DNA from: Acidobacteriota bacterium | GTDB taxonomy: Bacteria > Acidobacteriota > Blastocatellia > Pyrinomonadales > Pyrinomonadaceae | Direction: 5' to 3' | NCBI GenBank assembly: GCA_016716435.1 | Contig: JADJWI010000008.1 | Coordinates: 434,001 to 498,000 of the forward strand | DNA: 64,000 bases | In this document: positions 24,791 through 33,040 of the stretch, piece by piece | Layout: each line of letters begins with the position of its first letter | How positions within the stretch are numbered: the stretch's first letter is position 1 | Translations under genes and position numbers: made by a program | The notes under the pieces: generated by a model | What the model was told of the DNA's origin: nothing | The model's database searches: none | The model's input: the letters and a program-made list of their open reading frames with translations, nothing else

Positions 24791-25633
24791 TCATTTTTTT
24801 CCGAGCTCGACGGCACGGCGGTAGGCGGCGTAGGCGGCTTTTGAGAGCACGGTGCGGAGGCCGCCTTTTTCCATTTGGTAAATTGCCTCGGCGGAGGTGC
24901 CGCCGGGCGAGGTGACCATGTTGCGGAGTTCGGCGGGGTGTTTGTGGGATTCCATCGCAAACTTGACCGAGCCTAGCATCGTTTCCTGGACGAGTTCCTT
25001 GGCGACCTCGCGTGAGAAACCGAGGTGGACGCCGGCGTCGGTCAGGGCCTCCATCACCATAAAAGTAAAGGTCGGGCCGGTCGCGCTTAGCGACGTCGCC
25101 ATGTCGATCATGTTTTCGGTCTCGACGTAAAGCTCTTTGCCGAGAGCACGTAGCATCGTCTTTACGGCATCGCGGCGCTCGGCGGTAACCTCCGGCGAAG
25201 CGGTCCAGACACACATTCCGGCACCGATCTGCGAGGGCGTGTTCGGCATTACGCGGACGACCGTTTTGGCCCCGAGCGAATCGGAGATCTTGTGAATCGT
25301 GGCTCCGGCGACGATCGAAACGACCGTGGCCGAGGGCTTGATAGCGTCCTTCAGGTCTTCAAGAACACGGCCGAGACGCTGCGGCTTGACGCAGACAAAG
25401 ATGAACGAATCGTCAGCAAAAGCGGCCGCCTCGCGGTTATCGGCAGAGACGCCGATGCCGTATCGCTCGGCAAGCTCGCGGCGGCGCTCTTCACGCGGAT
25501 GCGAGGCGAAAATGCGGTCGGGCGAGAGCATCTGCTCGCGGAGCAGGCCGGCGACGATCGCCTCTGCCATCACGCCGCAGCCGATAAAGGCGGCCTTAAC
25601 ATCGGGAGCGAGGCTTGTTTCGGTGACAGACAT
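24791..25633 (-). CDS. proC: Pyrroline-5-carboxylate reductase
   Basis: Last step of proline synthesis: reduces 1-pyrroline-5-carboxylate with NAD(P)H. The 280-aa product shows the Rossmann motif FIGCGVMAEAIVAGLL, ILASHP-type NADP contact (IFASHPREERR), VFVCVKPQ equivalent FIFVCVKPQRL, VVRVMPNTPSQIGAG and the C-terminal signature TSPGGTSAEAIYQMEKGGLR. Length and motifs are standard. The ATG is 1 nt from the stop of the upstream permease, so it is the last gene of a three-gene operon with FHA-protease and permease. Confidence 0.95.
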   Translation of the reverse strand: MSVTETSLAPDVKAAFIGCGVMAEAIVAGLLREQMLSPDRIFASHPREERRRELAERYGIGVSADNREAAAFADDSFIFVCVKPQRLGRVLEDLKDAIKPSATVVSIVAGATIHKISDSLGAKTVVRVMPNTPSQIGAGMCVWTASPEVTAERRDAVKTMLRALGKELYVETENMIDMATSLSATGPTFTFMVMEALTDAGVHLGFSREVAKELVQETMLGSVKFAMESHKHPAELRNMVTSPGGTSAEAIYQMEKGGLRTVLSKAAYAAYRRAVELGKK

Positions 25634-25634
25634 T

Positions 25635-26738
25635 CTATTCGTAGCTTAGGGCCTCGACCGCATCGAGCCGAGCCGCTCGCAATGCCGGATAAAGCCCGCC
25701 GACTGCTCCGCCGACCAGGCCGACGACAAGCACGATGCCGATGACGAGCGGGCTGATCTCGACCTCAAGCGTCGTGACGAGATTGAGGCCGTAGCGTGCG
25801 GCAAAAGTAAGCACGACGCCGACGATTATTCCCGCAAGGCTGATGAGAAGTGCTTCCTGCGTAATGGTCCAGCCGATCTTGCCGTTGCTCATCCCGAGCG
25901 ATTTCATAATGCCGATCTGCCGCGTTCGCTCGGTGACGGTCGTGTACATCGTCAGCAGGATGACGAGTGCACTGATGACGGCGGCGATGCCAATGAAGAC
26001 GTTGAGAAAGACATTCATCGCCGGAACGCCGGCCATGTAAAGTTCTTCGAGGTCAGACATCCGGATGACCTGAGCATCGGGGAAGCGTTCCTGCAGACGC
26101 TGGCCGACCGACTCTTCCGTTTGGTTCGGCCCGATCGCAACAAGGGCCGAGGATATTTTGCCCTCGGAGCCGAGCTGTGTTTGCATCACATCGAGCGGGA
26201 TCTTTATTCGAGCACCGCCGGCGGGTTCGTAGGTGCCGACGATGGTGAACGGGCGTTCGTAGATCGGGGTCGTATCGCCGATCTTGAACTTTTTCTGGCG
26301 TTGAAAGGCGGTATCGATGATCGCCTCATCACGGCCGGGCGTGAAGGCACGGCCCTCAACAAGCCTGAGGCCGGAAATGGCGGAATACTCATCGAGAATG
26401 ACGCCATCGATGGTGCGCTTTCCGGTATTGTTGTCGGCTGCATCGACCGAGTTTTGGCCGATGCCGACAGCCAATCGGACGCCCTCGACCGATTTGATCT
26501 CATCGACGACCGTTGCCGGAAGGCGAAACGCGTCGGTACTGCCGATGCCGATCGAGCCCGACGAAGAGAAGCGGAGTTCGGCCCCGACATTGGCATCGCG
26601 GGAGGCCTGTTCGCGGATGGTGCCATTGGCGAGCCCGACGGTGAAGACGATCAAGAGAACACCGACGGCGATGCCGAGAACGCTGACGGCGGTCCGGGCC
26701 GGCCGATGAAACATATTTGAGAGAACGAGGCTATCCAT
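25635..26738 (-). CDS. MacB/FtsX-type ABC transporter permease
   Basis: A 367-aa product with one N-terminal helix (TAVSVLGIAVGVLLIVFTVG), a long periplasmic MacB-PCD-like domain and three C-terminal helices (VFIGIAAVISALVILLTMYT; EALLISLAGIIVGVVLTF; IGIVLVVGLVGGAVGGLYP). The FtsX-like cytosolic signature VTERTRQIGIMKSLGMSNGK is clear, as is the terminal PALRAARLDAVEALSYE. These permeases act with a LolD/MacB-type ATPase, which is not next to it here. Start overlaps the stop of the FHA-protease gene. Confidence 0.88.
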   Translation of the reverse strand: MDSLVLSNMFHRPARTAVSVLGIAVGVLLIVFTVGLANGTIREQASRDANVGAELRFSSSGSIGIGSTDAFRLPATVVDEIKSVEGVRLAVGIGQNSVDAADNNTGKRTIDGVILDEYSAISGLRLVEGRAFTPGRDEAIIDTAFQRQKKFKIGDTTPIYERPFTIVGTYEPAGGARIKIPLDVMQTQLGSEGKISSALVAIGPNQTEESVGQRLQERFPDAQVIRMSDLEELYMAGVPAMNVFLNVFIGIAAVISALVILLTMYTTVTERTRQIGIMKSLGMSNGKIGWTITQEALLISLAGIIVGVVLTFAARYGLNLVTTLEVEISPLVIGIVLVVGLVGGAVGGLYPALRAARLDAVEALSYE

Positions 26739-28390
26739 CAGTTTTTCGGTTGGGCGAGCGTGGCCGCGGTGTTCGTATTTCCGGTGGCGACCTGTCCGCC
26801 CTGTTCATTTTCGAGCTGGATCTCTTCGGGCGAACGCCAACCGGCCATTCGCAAAAGCTCGATGGCGTATTTGATCGGGACTGCCATATTGACCGCGGTA
26901 TTTTGCGTGAAGACGCCGAAATTGACGGCGATGACCTTGCCGGACTGGCCAAAGAGCGGTGCGCCGGAGCCGCCCTCGGCCGTTCGGGCGTCGTGAACGA
27001 TGCGGCGGGCGTCGAGGTCGGTGATCGCTCCTTGAGTAGTCAGCGGTTGTATCTTGAGCGTTTGTGCGAGGAAATTGACCAAATTCTCGCGTGAATTGCC
27101 AAAGCGGCGGTTGATCGAATTCGCTTCAACGTCATCGACCATCGCGAGCAGGCGGTCTGGCCCGTTGGGGTAACCCATCGTGACGACGGTCTTTCCGACG
27201 GTGGCGGCGATCGATGCTTCGTCATCGAGCGGAACTGCGGCAAGCGGCGTGGCGAGTTTGCTTATGTCGACCGAGCCGACAGCAAGATCCTCGCGGGTGC
27301 TTGTTTGCCGAACGGTGAGTGTAAATGGCTCAGGGTTGTTCGGGAAATAGACGAGCAACTTGCGAATGCGTGCGCGCCCGTTGGAACTCGCCATCATCGA
27401 TTTAACTACATCGTCCTCGGTCCAGGGCTGGAGTACGTGGCGGTTGGTGACGATGAAGCCGCCGCCGACGTGGAAACCGGTCCCGATAAAATCGTATTCG
27501 ACCGGGCTGCCGTTGCCGACCGTCGTAAGCCCGGTGGCCGGAGCGGCCGCCATCGGCGTGTCATCCTCTGACGGAGCCTCGTAGGGCATCGGCTGGAAAG
27601 ACTGCTGGTCCGGGTATCGGAGGACGCGGCCGGTCGCTCGATCGACGAGCTGATAAACCCCGACGATCAAACAGACCGAGTTGCCGTATTCGACCTTGAC
27701 GTTCTGGGCCAGCGACTGCGTCCGGATCATTTCCTTATTGGTCTGTTCCAGCGTGCCGATCTGGTCGCTCGTCTGCCCGAGCTGCTTTTCGAGTTTAACG
27801 ATGAGTTCCTGCTGTTTCTCGGATTGCTCGCGATTTGCCCTTAGCTCCGCACTGACCGAATAAACCAAATAAAGTATGCCCGTCAGAAATCCGGCCGAGA
27901 TAATGAGCACGACCGCCTTGGTCGTCCAGCTAATCTCGCGCATCAGCTCGCGGCTGAACTCGCGGAGGAAGGCTTTCGCATCGTCGCGTTCCGGCGAGGC
28001 CGCCGCGTCGAGCGCCGCTTCGGCGATGAACGGCGCGACCTGAGCGTCGATCCGCTTGGTTGTGATCAGCGAGGGCTTTTCGACCAGCGAGTAGAAGCCG
28101 AATGTGATGTCGGTCTCGCCGACCTTTAGGACGTCGCCGTCGGTCAATGCAATGAACCGGCGGACGGGCTTTGCGTTTACTGTGAGCCCGAGGGCAGAGT
28201 CGAAATCAATAACGCGGTACACACCTTCGGCGTTCTCCAGCCGCAGCCAAACGCCCGATGTCTCGAGCTGCTTGGTGTGGATCTGAAGGTCACAGGTTTC
28301 ATCGGAGCCGATGCTCAGCCGTTCTTCGGAAAAGAACTCGGTGCGCTTCTCCGCTCCGACCGAGATGTGAATGATAATGCCTGATGCCAT
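26738..28390 (-). CDS. Membrane-anchored FHA domain / trypsin-like serine protease
   Basis: From the ATG at 28390 the product is 550 aa. Residues 1-110 form an FHA domain (RLSIGSDETCDLQIHTKQLE, LTDGDVLKVGETDITFGFY), usually a phosphothreonine-binding module. A transmembrane helix (VVLIISAGFLTGILYLVYSV) is followed by a coiled coil (EKQQELIVKLEKQLGQTSDQ). The periplasmic part is an S1-like protease: His in FIVTNRHVLQPW (about 314), Asp in TREDLAVGSVD (about 367), Ser in EGGSGAPLFGQ (about 473). The design links a cytosolic phospho-signal reader to a periplasmic protease. A TTG at 28420 would add 10 residues. Confidence 0.85.
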   Translation of the reverse strand: MASGIIIHISVGAEKRTEFFSEERLSIGSDETCDLQIHTKQLETSGVWLRLENAEGVYRVIDFDSALGLTVNAKPVRRFIALTDGDVLKVGETDITFGFYSLVEKPSLITTKRIDAQVAPFIAEAALDAAASPERDDAKAFLREFSRELMREISWTTKAVVLIISAGFLTGILYLVYSVSAELRANREQSEKQQELIVKLEKQLGQTSDQIGTLEQTNKEMIRTQSLAQNVKVEYGNSVCLIVGVYQLVDRATGRVLRYPDQQSFQPMPYEAPSEDDTPMAAAPATGLTTVGNGSPVEYDFIGTGFHVGGGFIVTNRHVLQPWTEDDVVKSMMASSNGRARIRKLLVYFPNNPEPFTLTVRQTSTREDLAVGSVDISKLATPLAAVPLDDEASIAATVGKTVVTMGYPNGPDRLLAMVDDVEANSINRRFGNSRENLVNFLAQTLKIQPLTTQGAITDLDARRIVHDARTAEGGSGAPLFGQSGKVIAVNFGVFTQNTAVNMAVPIKYAIELLRMAGWRSPEEIQLENEQGGQVATGNTNTAATLAQPKN

Positions 28391-28484
28391 TTCCGGGTGA
28401 GGGCGCGTTTCCCCAAGCAAAGTTTAGCACAAATGCCAGACGTTTCGATGCATTCCGGGGGGCAAACGTGGCACAATATCGGTA

Positions 28485-28883
28485 ATGGCCAAGCCGAAGA
28501 AGATCAAAGACCGGGAAAGGCTCGTAAAGCTTGCCCCGGTGACCGAAGCACCGGTGCGAAGGCACGTTTTCGTTTGCAACGGTAAGAGCTGTATGGCGGT
28601 CGGTGCGGCGGAGGTCAAGACGGAATTTGAGCGGATCTTGGCCGAAAAAGAGATACGATTTGGCAAAACATCAAAGGGACGGAACCCCGAAGGACCGGTG
28701 GTTTTGACGGATTGCGGCTCGGTCGGCTTTTGTTCGGTCGGGCCGGCGGTGCTTGTTTACCCGGAGGGCGTTTGGTACGCACAGGTGCAGGCCGAGGACG
28801 TCCGCGAGATAGTCGAACACCATTTGGAAAAGGGCGAGGTGGTCGATAGGCTGGCTTTGATAAAGGAATTCGGTACGAATTAA
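28485..28883 (+). CDS. (2Fe-2S) ferredoxin-like thioredoxin-fold protein
   Basis: The 132-aa product resembles the thioredoxin-like [2Fe-2S] ferredoxin family (also the NuoE C-terminal fold). Four cysteines are placed as expected: CNGKSC in HVFVCNGKSCMAVGA, then DCGSVGFCSVGPAVLVYPEG. The C-terminal helix AEDVREIVEHHLEKGEVVDR is typical. Likely an electron carrier. It lies just before the glycine cleavage genes, but no functional tie is shown by the sequence. Confidence 0.85.
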   Translation: MAKPKKIKDRERLVKLAPVTEAPVRRHVFVCNGKSCMAVGAAEVKTEFERILAEKEIRFGKTSKGRNPEGPVVLTDCGSVGFCSVGPAVLVYPEGVWYAQVQAEDVREIVEHHLEKGEVVDRLALIKEFGTN

Positions 28884-28948
28884 CGCTCGGCGAACGCAAC
28901 CGGTTTGCGGAGTTCACTATTGTCGATTACGATTAGTTTTTCGCATAT

Positions 28949-30058
28949 ATGTCAACAGAATTAAAGAAGACGCCGCTTAATGGCGTGCACCGCGAACTCG
29001 GCGGCAAGATGGTCGATTTCGGCGGCTGGGACATGCCGGTCCAGTACAAGGCCGGTGTGATCGAGGAGCACATGGCGACGCGGACGCGGGCAGGGCTTTT
29101 CGACGTCTCGCACATGGGCGAGATCTGGGTCGAAGGGCCGGATGCGATCGCCTTTGTCGACCGGCTGACGACCAACGACGTCACCAAACTTGCCGACGGC
29201 CAGGCCCATTACTCGGCCCTTACGAATCACGACGGCGGCGTTGTTGACGACCTTCTTGTTTACCGCTTCGGGCCGAAACGGCTCTTGCTGGTCGTGAACG
29301 CGGCGACGACCGACAAAGATTGGCACTGGATCCGCTCACACCACTCGGAACACGACGATCTGGCGCTGCGGAACGCTTCGGACGATTACTGCCAGATCGC
29401 GATCCAAGGGCCGCGGGCGGTTGCCATCCTGCAGAGGTTGACCGAGACCGAGCTTGAGCCGATCAAGTATTACTGGTTCACGGAAGGCAAGGTTGACGGC
29501 GTGGATGCGATCATTTCGCGGACCGGTTATACGGGCGAGGACGGGTTTGAGGTCTATGCGGCACCGGATAAAGCTGTTCAGCTTTGGCAGGCGATGATGC
29601 ATGCCGGAGCCGACGAAGGAATTCTTCCATGCGGGCTCGCAGCCCGAAACACTCTCCGGCTTGAATCAGCAATGTCGCTTTATGGGCACGAACTCGGCGA
29701 TGACATCGCGCCGCTCGAAGTGGGACTCGGTTGGATAACCAAGCTCGGGAAGGACTCGGACTTCATTGGAAAGGACAAACTCGCGGCGATGAAGGAGGCC
29801 GGCCTCAAGCGGAAGCTCGCCGGATTTGAAATGACCGAGCCGGGAATCGCCCGCGACGGCTTCGATGTTTACATCAATGGTGAAAAGGCCGGGGTCGTTA
29901 CATCGGGCTCGCCGGCACCGTTCCTAAAGAAGAACATCGGGTTGGCGTTTTTGCCGCCGGAATTCGCGGAAATCGGGCAGGAGATCAAGATAGATATTCG
30001 CGGTAAGCAGGTCGCGGCAAAGGTTGTCCCAACTCCTTTCTACAAACGCGCAAAGTAG
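28949..30058 (+). CDS. gcvT: Glycine cleavage system T protein (aminomethyltransferase)
   Basis: Transfers the methylene carbon from the lipoyl-aminomethyl of H protein to THF, releasing ammonia. The 369-aa product shows KTPLNGVHRELGGKMVDFGG, MPVQYKAGVIEEHMATRTRA, GLFDVSHMGEIWVEG, the THF-contact SRTGYTGEDGFEVYA and the C-terminal beta-barrel GVVTSGSPAPFLKKNIGLAF. Full length. First gene of the gcvT-gcvH-gcvPA series on this strand; 41 nt separate it from gcvH. Confidence 0.97.
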   Translation: MSTELKKTPLNGVHRELGGKMVDFGGWDMPVQYKAGVIEEHMATRTRAGLFDVSHMGEIWVEGPDAIAFVDRLTTNDVTKLADGQAHYSALTNHDGGVVDDLLVYRFGPKRLLLVVNAATTDKDWHWIRSHHSEHDDLALRNASDDYCQIAIQGPRAVAILQRLTETELEPIKYYWFTEGKVDGVDAIISRTGYTGEDGFEVYAAPDKAVQLWQAMMHAGADEGILPCGLAARNTLRLESAMSLYGHELGDDIAPLEVGLGWITKLGKDSDFIGKDKLAAMKEAGLKRKLAGFEMTEPGIARDGFDVYINGEKAGVVTSGSPAPFLKKNIGLAFLPPEFAEIGQEIKIDIRGKQVAAKVVPTPFYKRAK

Positions 30059-30099
30059 CTCTTGTTTTACAGATTAGCAGGTTTACACATACGAAACTT

Positions 30100-30489
30100 A
30101 TGTCAAACATTCCAGAAAATCTAAAATACAGCAAAGACCACGAGTGGGTCTCGATCGACGGCGATGTTGCCACTATTGGCATCACAGATTATGCACAGTC
30201 ATCGCTTGGCGACGTTGTTTATGTCGACTTTCCGCGTGCGGGTGATAAATTCGCGACGCACGAGGCGTTCGGCTCTGTCGAATCGGTCAAGGCCGTATCG
30301 GAGATCTTTACGCCGGTGGCGGGCGAGGTGACCGAGGTCAACGAGGGCCTGAATGACTCTCCGGAATCGGTCAACAATGACCCCTACGGCGAAGGCTGGA
30401 TGGTCAAGGTGAAGATGGACAATTCGGGCGAAGCCGATGCGCTGATGACCTCGGCGGAGTATGAAGATTATTTGTCGAGTCAGGGTTAG
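30100..30489 (+). CDS. gcvH: Glycine cleavage system H protein
   Basis: Lipoyl carrier that shuttles the aminomethyl group between P, T and L proteins. The 129-aa product has YSKDHEWVSIDGDVATIGIT and the lipoylation site Lys64 in GSVESVKAVSEIFTP, then NDDPYGEGWMV-type ending (NNDPYGEGWMVKVKMD). Standard length. A 225-bp gap with a tandem repeat separates it from gcvPA. Confidence 0.97.
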   Translation: MSNIPENLKYSKDHEWVSIDGDVATIGITDYAQSSLGDVVYVDFPRAGDKFATHEAFGSVESVKAVSEIFTPVAGEVTEVNEGLNDSPESVNNDPYGEGWMVKVKMDNSGEADALMTSAEYEDYLSSQG

Positions 30490-30496
30490 AGGAAGA

Positions 30497-30580
30497 GTCT
30501 AGGAAGTCTAGGAAGTCTAGGAAGTCTAGGAAGTCTAGGAAGTCTAGGAGATCTGGGAAGTCTTGGAAGTCTGGGGAGCC
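30497..30580. repeat. 9-bp tandem repeat (GTCTAGGAA) between gcvH and gcvPA
   Basis: Six consecutive units of GTCTAGGAA start at 30497, then the array decays through GGAAGTCTTGGAAGTCTGG to about 30580. Complementary sequence (AGACTTCCTAGACT, 30680-30693) lies just before gcvPA, so the two could pair into a stem spanning the intergenic region. Confidence 0.9.
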
Positions 30581-30714
30581 AGATACAATGACGAAAGTCG
30601 CGATTGCGAGAAGTGAGAAGTTTTAAGTCAACTGAGTACGGACAGACCAATTAAACTGACCCGACTTCCAAGACTGTCGAGACTTCCTAGACTGTCCAGA
30701 CTGTCAACTTATTT

Positions 30715-32052
30715 ATGCGTTATATACCAAATTCACCCGAGGAGCGGCAGGAGATGCTCTCGATGCTCGGGCTCGGAAGTGCGAGTGAGCTTTTCCGCAC
30801 GATCCCGCAGGACGTTCAGCTTGGCCGTGAGCTGAAGATCACCGATCCGCTCGCCGAGCCGGAAGTGATCGCCGCAATGGAGGAAATGGCTGCCCGCAAC
30901 ACGGCGGCGACCAAGCCTTCGTTTCTCGGGGCAGGCGTTTATTCGCACTATTCGCCGACGATAGTCGATCACCTGATACAGCGGTCGGAGTTCTTCACTT
31001 CCTACACGCCGTATCAGCCGGAGATCTCGCAGGGCACGCTGCAGTACATCTTCGAGTTCCAGACGCTGGTCTGCCAACTCACCGGAATGGAAGTGGCGAA
31101 CGCCTCGATGTACGACGGTTCAACGGCGATGGCCGAGGCATACCTGATGGCACAGCGGGTGACGCGTCGGGACAAGATCGTGGTCGCGAAGTCAGTACAC
31201 CCGGAATATCGCGATGTGGCCGTGACCTACGCTCAGCATGGCGATACCGAGATAATTGAGATCGGCTACGACGAAGCGACGGGTCGTGTTTCGGGGCTCG
31301 AAGCTCTCGACGACAAGACGGCGGCTCTCGTTGTTCAATCGCCGAATTTCTTTGGCTGTGTTGAGGACGTGAAATCGCTGGCCGATGCCGCACATGCGGT
31401 CGGGGCGTTACTGATCGTGACGGTGACCGAGGCGATCTCGTTCGGGCTGCTGAAAACGCCGGGCGAATGCGGGGCCGATATCGTCGTCGGCGAAGGTCAA
31501 TCATTTGGGATTCCGATGAGCTTTGGCGGGCCGCACCTTGGGCTTTTTGCGACGCGGGAAAAATACGTCCGCAGTATGCCGGGCAGGCTCTGCGGCGTTG
31601 CCTATGACAAGGACGGCAATCGCGGTTTTGTGCTGACGCTTTCGACCCGCGAGCAGCATATCCGCCGCGAGAAGGCGACCTCGAACATCTGCACGAACCA
31701 GGGGCTGATCGCTCTCGCGGCGACCATCTATATGGAAGCAATGGGCAAAAAGGGCCTGCAAGAAGTCGCCGAACATAACGCACAAAAGGCCACATATGCC
31801 AAGAAACAGATAGCGGCGATCGACGGGTTTTCGATACCGTTCTCGGCTCCGACGTTCAATGAATTTCTGGTCCGCGGGCCGCGTCCGGCGACGGAGATCC
31901 TCGAGAAAGTACGGACGGAAAGCGGCGTTATCGGCGGGCTTGCTGTTTCGAAATATTTCGAAGGTCACGAGAACGACTTCATCGTCGCTGTGACCGAAAC
32001 GGCGAAGAAGGAGCATATCGACAAGCTTGTTGCCGGGCTCGCGGCGGCGTGA
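30715..32052 (+). CDS. gcvPA: Glycine dehydrogenase (decarboxylating) subunit 1
   Basis: N-terminal half of the P protein, which with GcvPB decarboxylates glycine and loads the aminomethyl group on GcvH. The 445-aa product shows MRYIPNSPEERQEMLSMLGL, SFLGAGVYSHYSPTIVDHLI, FYTPYQPEISQG-type (SYTPYQPEISQGTLQYIFEF), ANASMYDGSTAMAEAYLMA and SFGGPHLGLFATREKYVRSM. Complete, ending VAGLAAA. A diverged second copy of its C-terminal coding region lies downstream at about 32362-32550. Confidence 0.96.
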   Translation: MRYIPNSPEERQEMLSMLGLGSASELFRTIPQDVQLGRELKITDPLAEPEVIAAMEEMAARNTAATKPSFLGAGVYSHYSPTIVDHLIQRSEFFTSYTPYQPEISQGTLQYIFEFQTLVCQLTGMEVANASMYDGSTAMAEAYLMAQRVTRRDKIVVAKSVHPEYRDVAVTYAQHGDTEIIEIGYDEATGRVSGLEALDDKTAALVVQSPNFFGCVEDVKSLADAAHAVGALLIVTVTEAISFGLLKTPGECGADIVVGEGQSFGIPMSFGGPHLGLFATREKYVRSMPGRLCGVAYDKDGNRGFVLTLSTREQHIRREKATSNICTNQGLIALAATIYMEAMGKKGLQEVAEHNAQKATYAKKQIAAIDGFSIPFSAPTFNEFLVRGPRPATEILEKVRTESGVIGGLAVSKYFEGHENDFIVAVTETAKKEHIDKLVAGLAAA

Positions 32053-32059
32053 TGGGTTT

Positions 32060-32296
32060 ATGATCTTCGGGCCTTTCGAGATCGCAATTTGTCTCGGAGC
32101 AGTGATGACATTCGCCCTGGCCGTGGGCTTAAGCCTGGCAACTCGTGATGTGCTCGACTGGTACCGAAGCCGCGGGCCGCGGTGCCCGAAGTGCCTCGCC
32201 GCCATTAACGCGGAGGCTTACATTTGCTGGTCATGCAAGGCGGAACTTGAAAGTGCGAAGTCGCTGAGAAACGAGCTTCAGGGAACAAAAGACTAA
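32060..32296 (+). CDS. Small membrane protein with zinc ribbon
   Basis: Predicted 78 aa from the ATG at 32060 (MIFGPFEIAICLGAVMTFAL). One N-terminal transmembrane helix is followed by WYRSRGPRCPKC and YICWSCKAEL, giving two CxxC pairs that make a zinc ribbon. Function unknown. It lies between gcvPA and the decayed gcvPA fragment, so it is part of the DNA that separates gcvPA from gcvPB. Confidence 0.65.
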   Translation: MIFGPFEIAICLGAVMTFALAVGLSLATRDVLDWYRSRGPRCPKCLAAINAEAYICWSCKAELESAKSLRNELQGTKD

Positions 32297-32361
32297 AGGA
32301 CTCGTCGAGCTTCTGGAAATGTTGTCGTTAATGCGAATTAGGCCGGAGCGGTTTGCGAACC

Positions 32362-32550
32362 GAGAATGAGTTAGTTGCAAGCGGATGAAAGGCTGCTTCC
32401 GAGACAGTCGAGCCTCTCCGCGAGAAAGGCATCATCGGCGGACTCGCGTAATCGATGTTTTTCGACGGTACCGAGAACAAATTTCTCGTTTCCGTTACCG
32501 AAACCAGTTGTTGGGGACAGATCGACCATTTAGTCGATTTGGCGGTGTAA
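32362..32550 (+). pseudogene. Decayed 3' fragment of a second gcvPA allele
   Basis: One frame reads ENELVASG-stop-KAASETVEPLREKGIIGGLA-stop-SMFFDGTENKFLVSVTET and ends IDHLVDLAV-stop. This matches the end of the intact gcvPA (ESGVIGGLAVSKYFEGHEND, FIVAVTETAKKEHIDKLVAG). By hand, 84 aligned nt are about 69% identical, so it is not a recent duplicate. Two in-frame stops show it is dead. The left boundary is approximate. Confidence 0.8.
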
Positions 32551-32551
32551 G

Positions 32552-33040
32552 ATGTTCAGACCATTTGTATTAGTCGTAACTTTGGTCGCAACTTCGGGTT
32601 GGCTGTCGGCTCAGGTGCCGCAATACAAAGACTTTGCATCTTACAAGACGTACGAAGGACGGAATGCGAAGCCGATAATTACAAAACGCGACAGATCGTT
32701 TAGGACCAGAATACGATGGGCTTCCGAAGGTAAACGAGATTTTGCGGGGGAGTACATTTTTGCTCAGTTCGGCTGCGGAATGGCGTGCAGAGCCACGTTT
32801 GTGATCAATGCTAGGACAGGACGTGTTTCCTGGTTGCCCTTCACCATCTGTTGTTGGGAACCGATTGATGCTGATCCGGTAGCATATCGCCTTAACAGTC
32901 GTTTGGTTGCTTTTCGAGGCTTGCGGAACGAAGGAAACGACGAATTTAGTGGCGATAATCCAGATGACGTACATTTTTACGAACTTAGAAATGGTGAATT
33001 TCGATTTGTGAAAACCATTCGAGGCAACAACTCGCAATGA
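32552..33040 (+). CDS. Secreted hypothetical protein
   Basis: A 162-aa product with signal peptide MFRPFVLVVTLVATSGWLSA. The mature protein has several Cys (FGCGMACRATF, FTICCWEP) likely to form disulfides, and a pattern (EYIFAQFGCGMACRATFVIN) seen in small periplasmic proteins I cannot name. Lower GC than its neighbours. It begins just after the stop of the gcvPA fragment and overlaps the next gene by 4 nt. Confidence 0.65.
   Translation: MFRPFVLVVTLVATSGWLSAQVPQYKDFASYKTYEGRNAKPIITKRDRSFRTRIRWASEGKRDFAGEYIFAQFGCGMACRATFVINARTGRVSWLPFTICCWEPIDADPVAYRLNSRLVAFRGLRNEGNDEFSGDNPDDVHFYELRNGEFRFVKTIRGNNSQ

Noticed and set aside
30497..30580. CRISPR-like array
   Set aside because: The repeats are 9 bp and contiguous, with no spacers and no cas genes.
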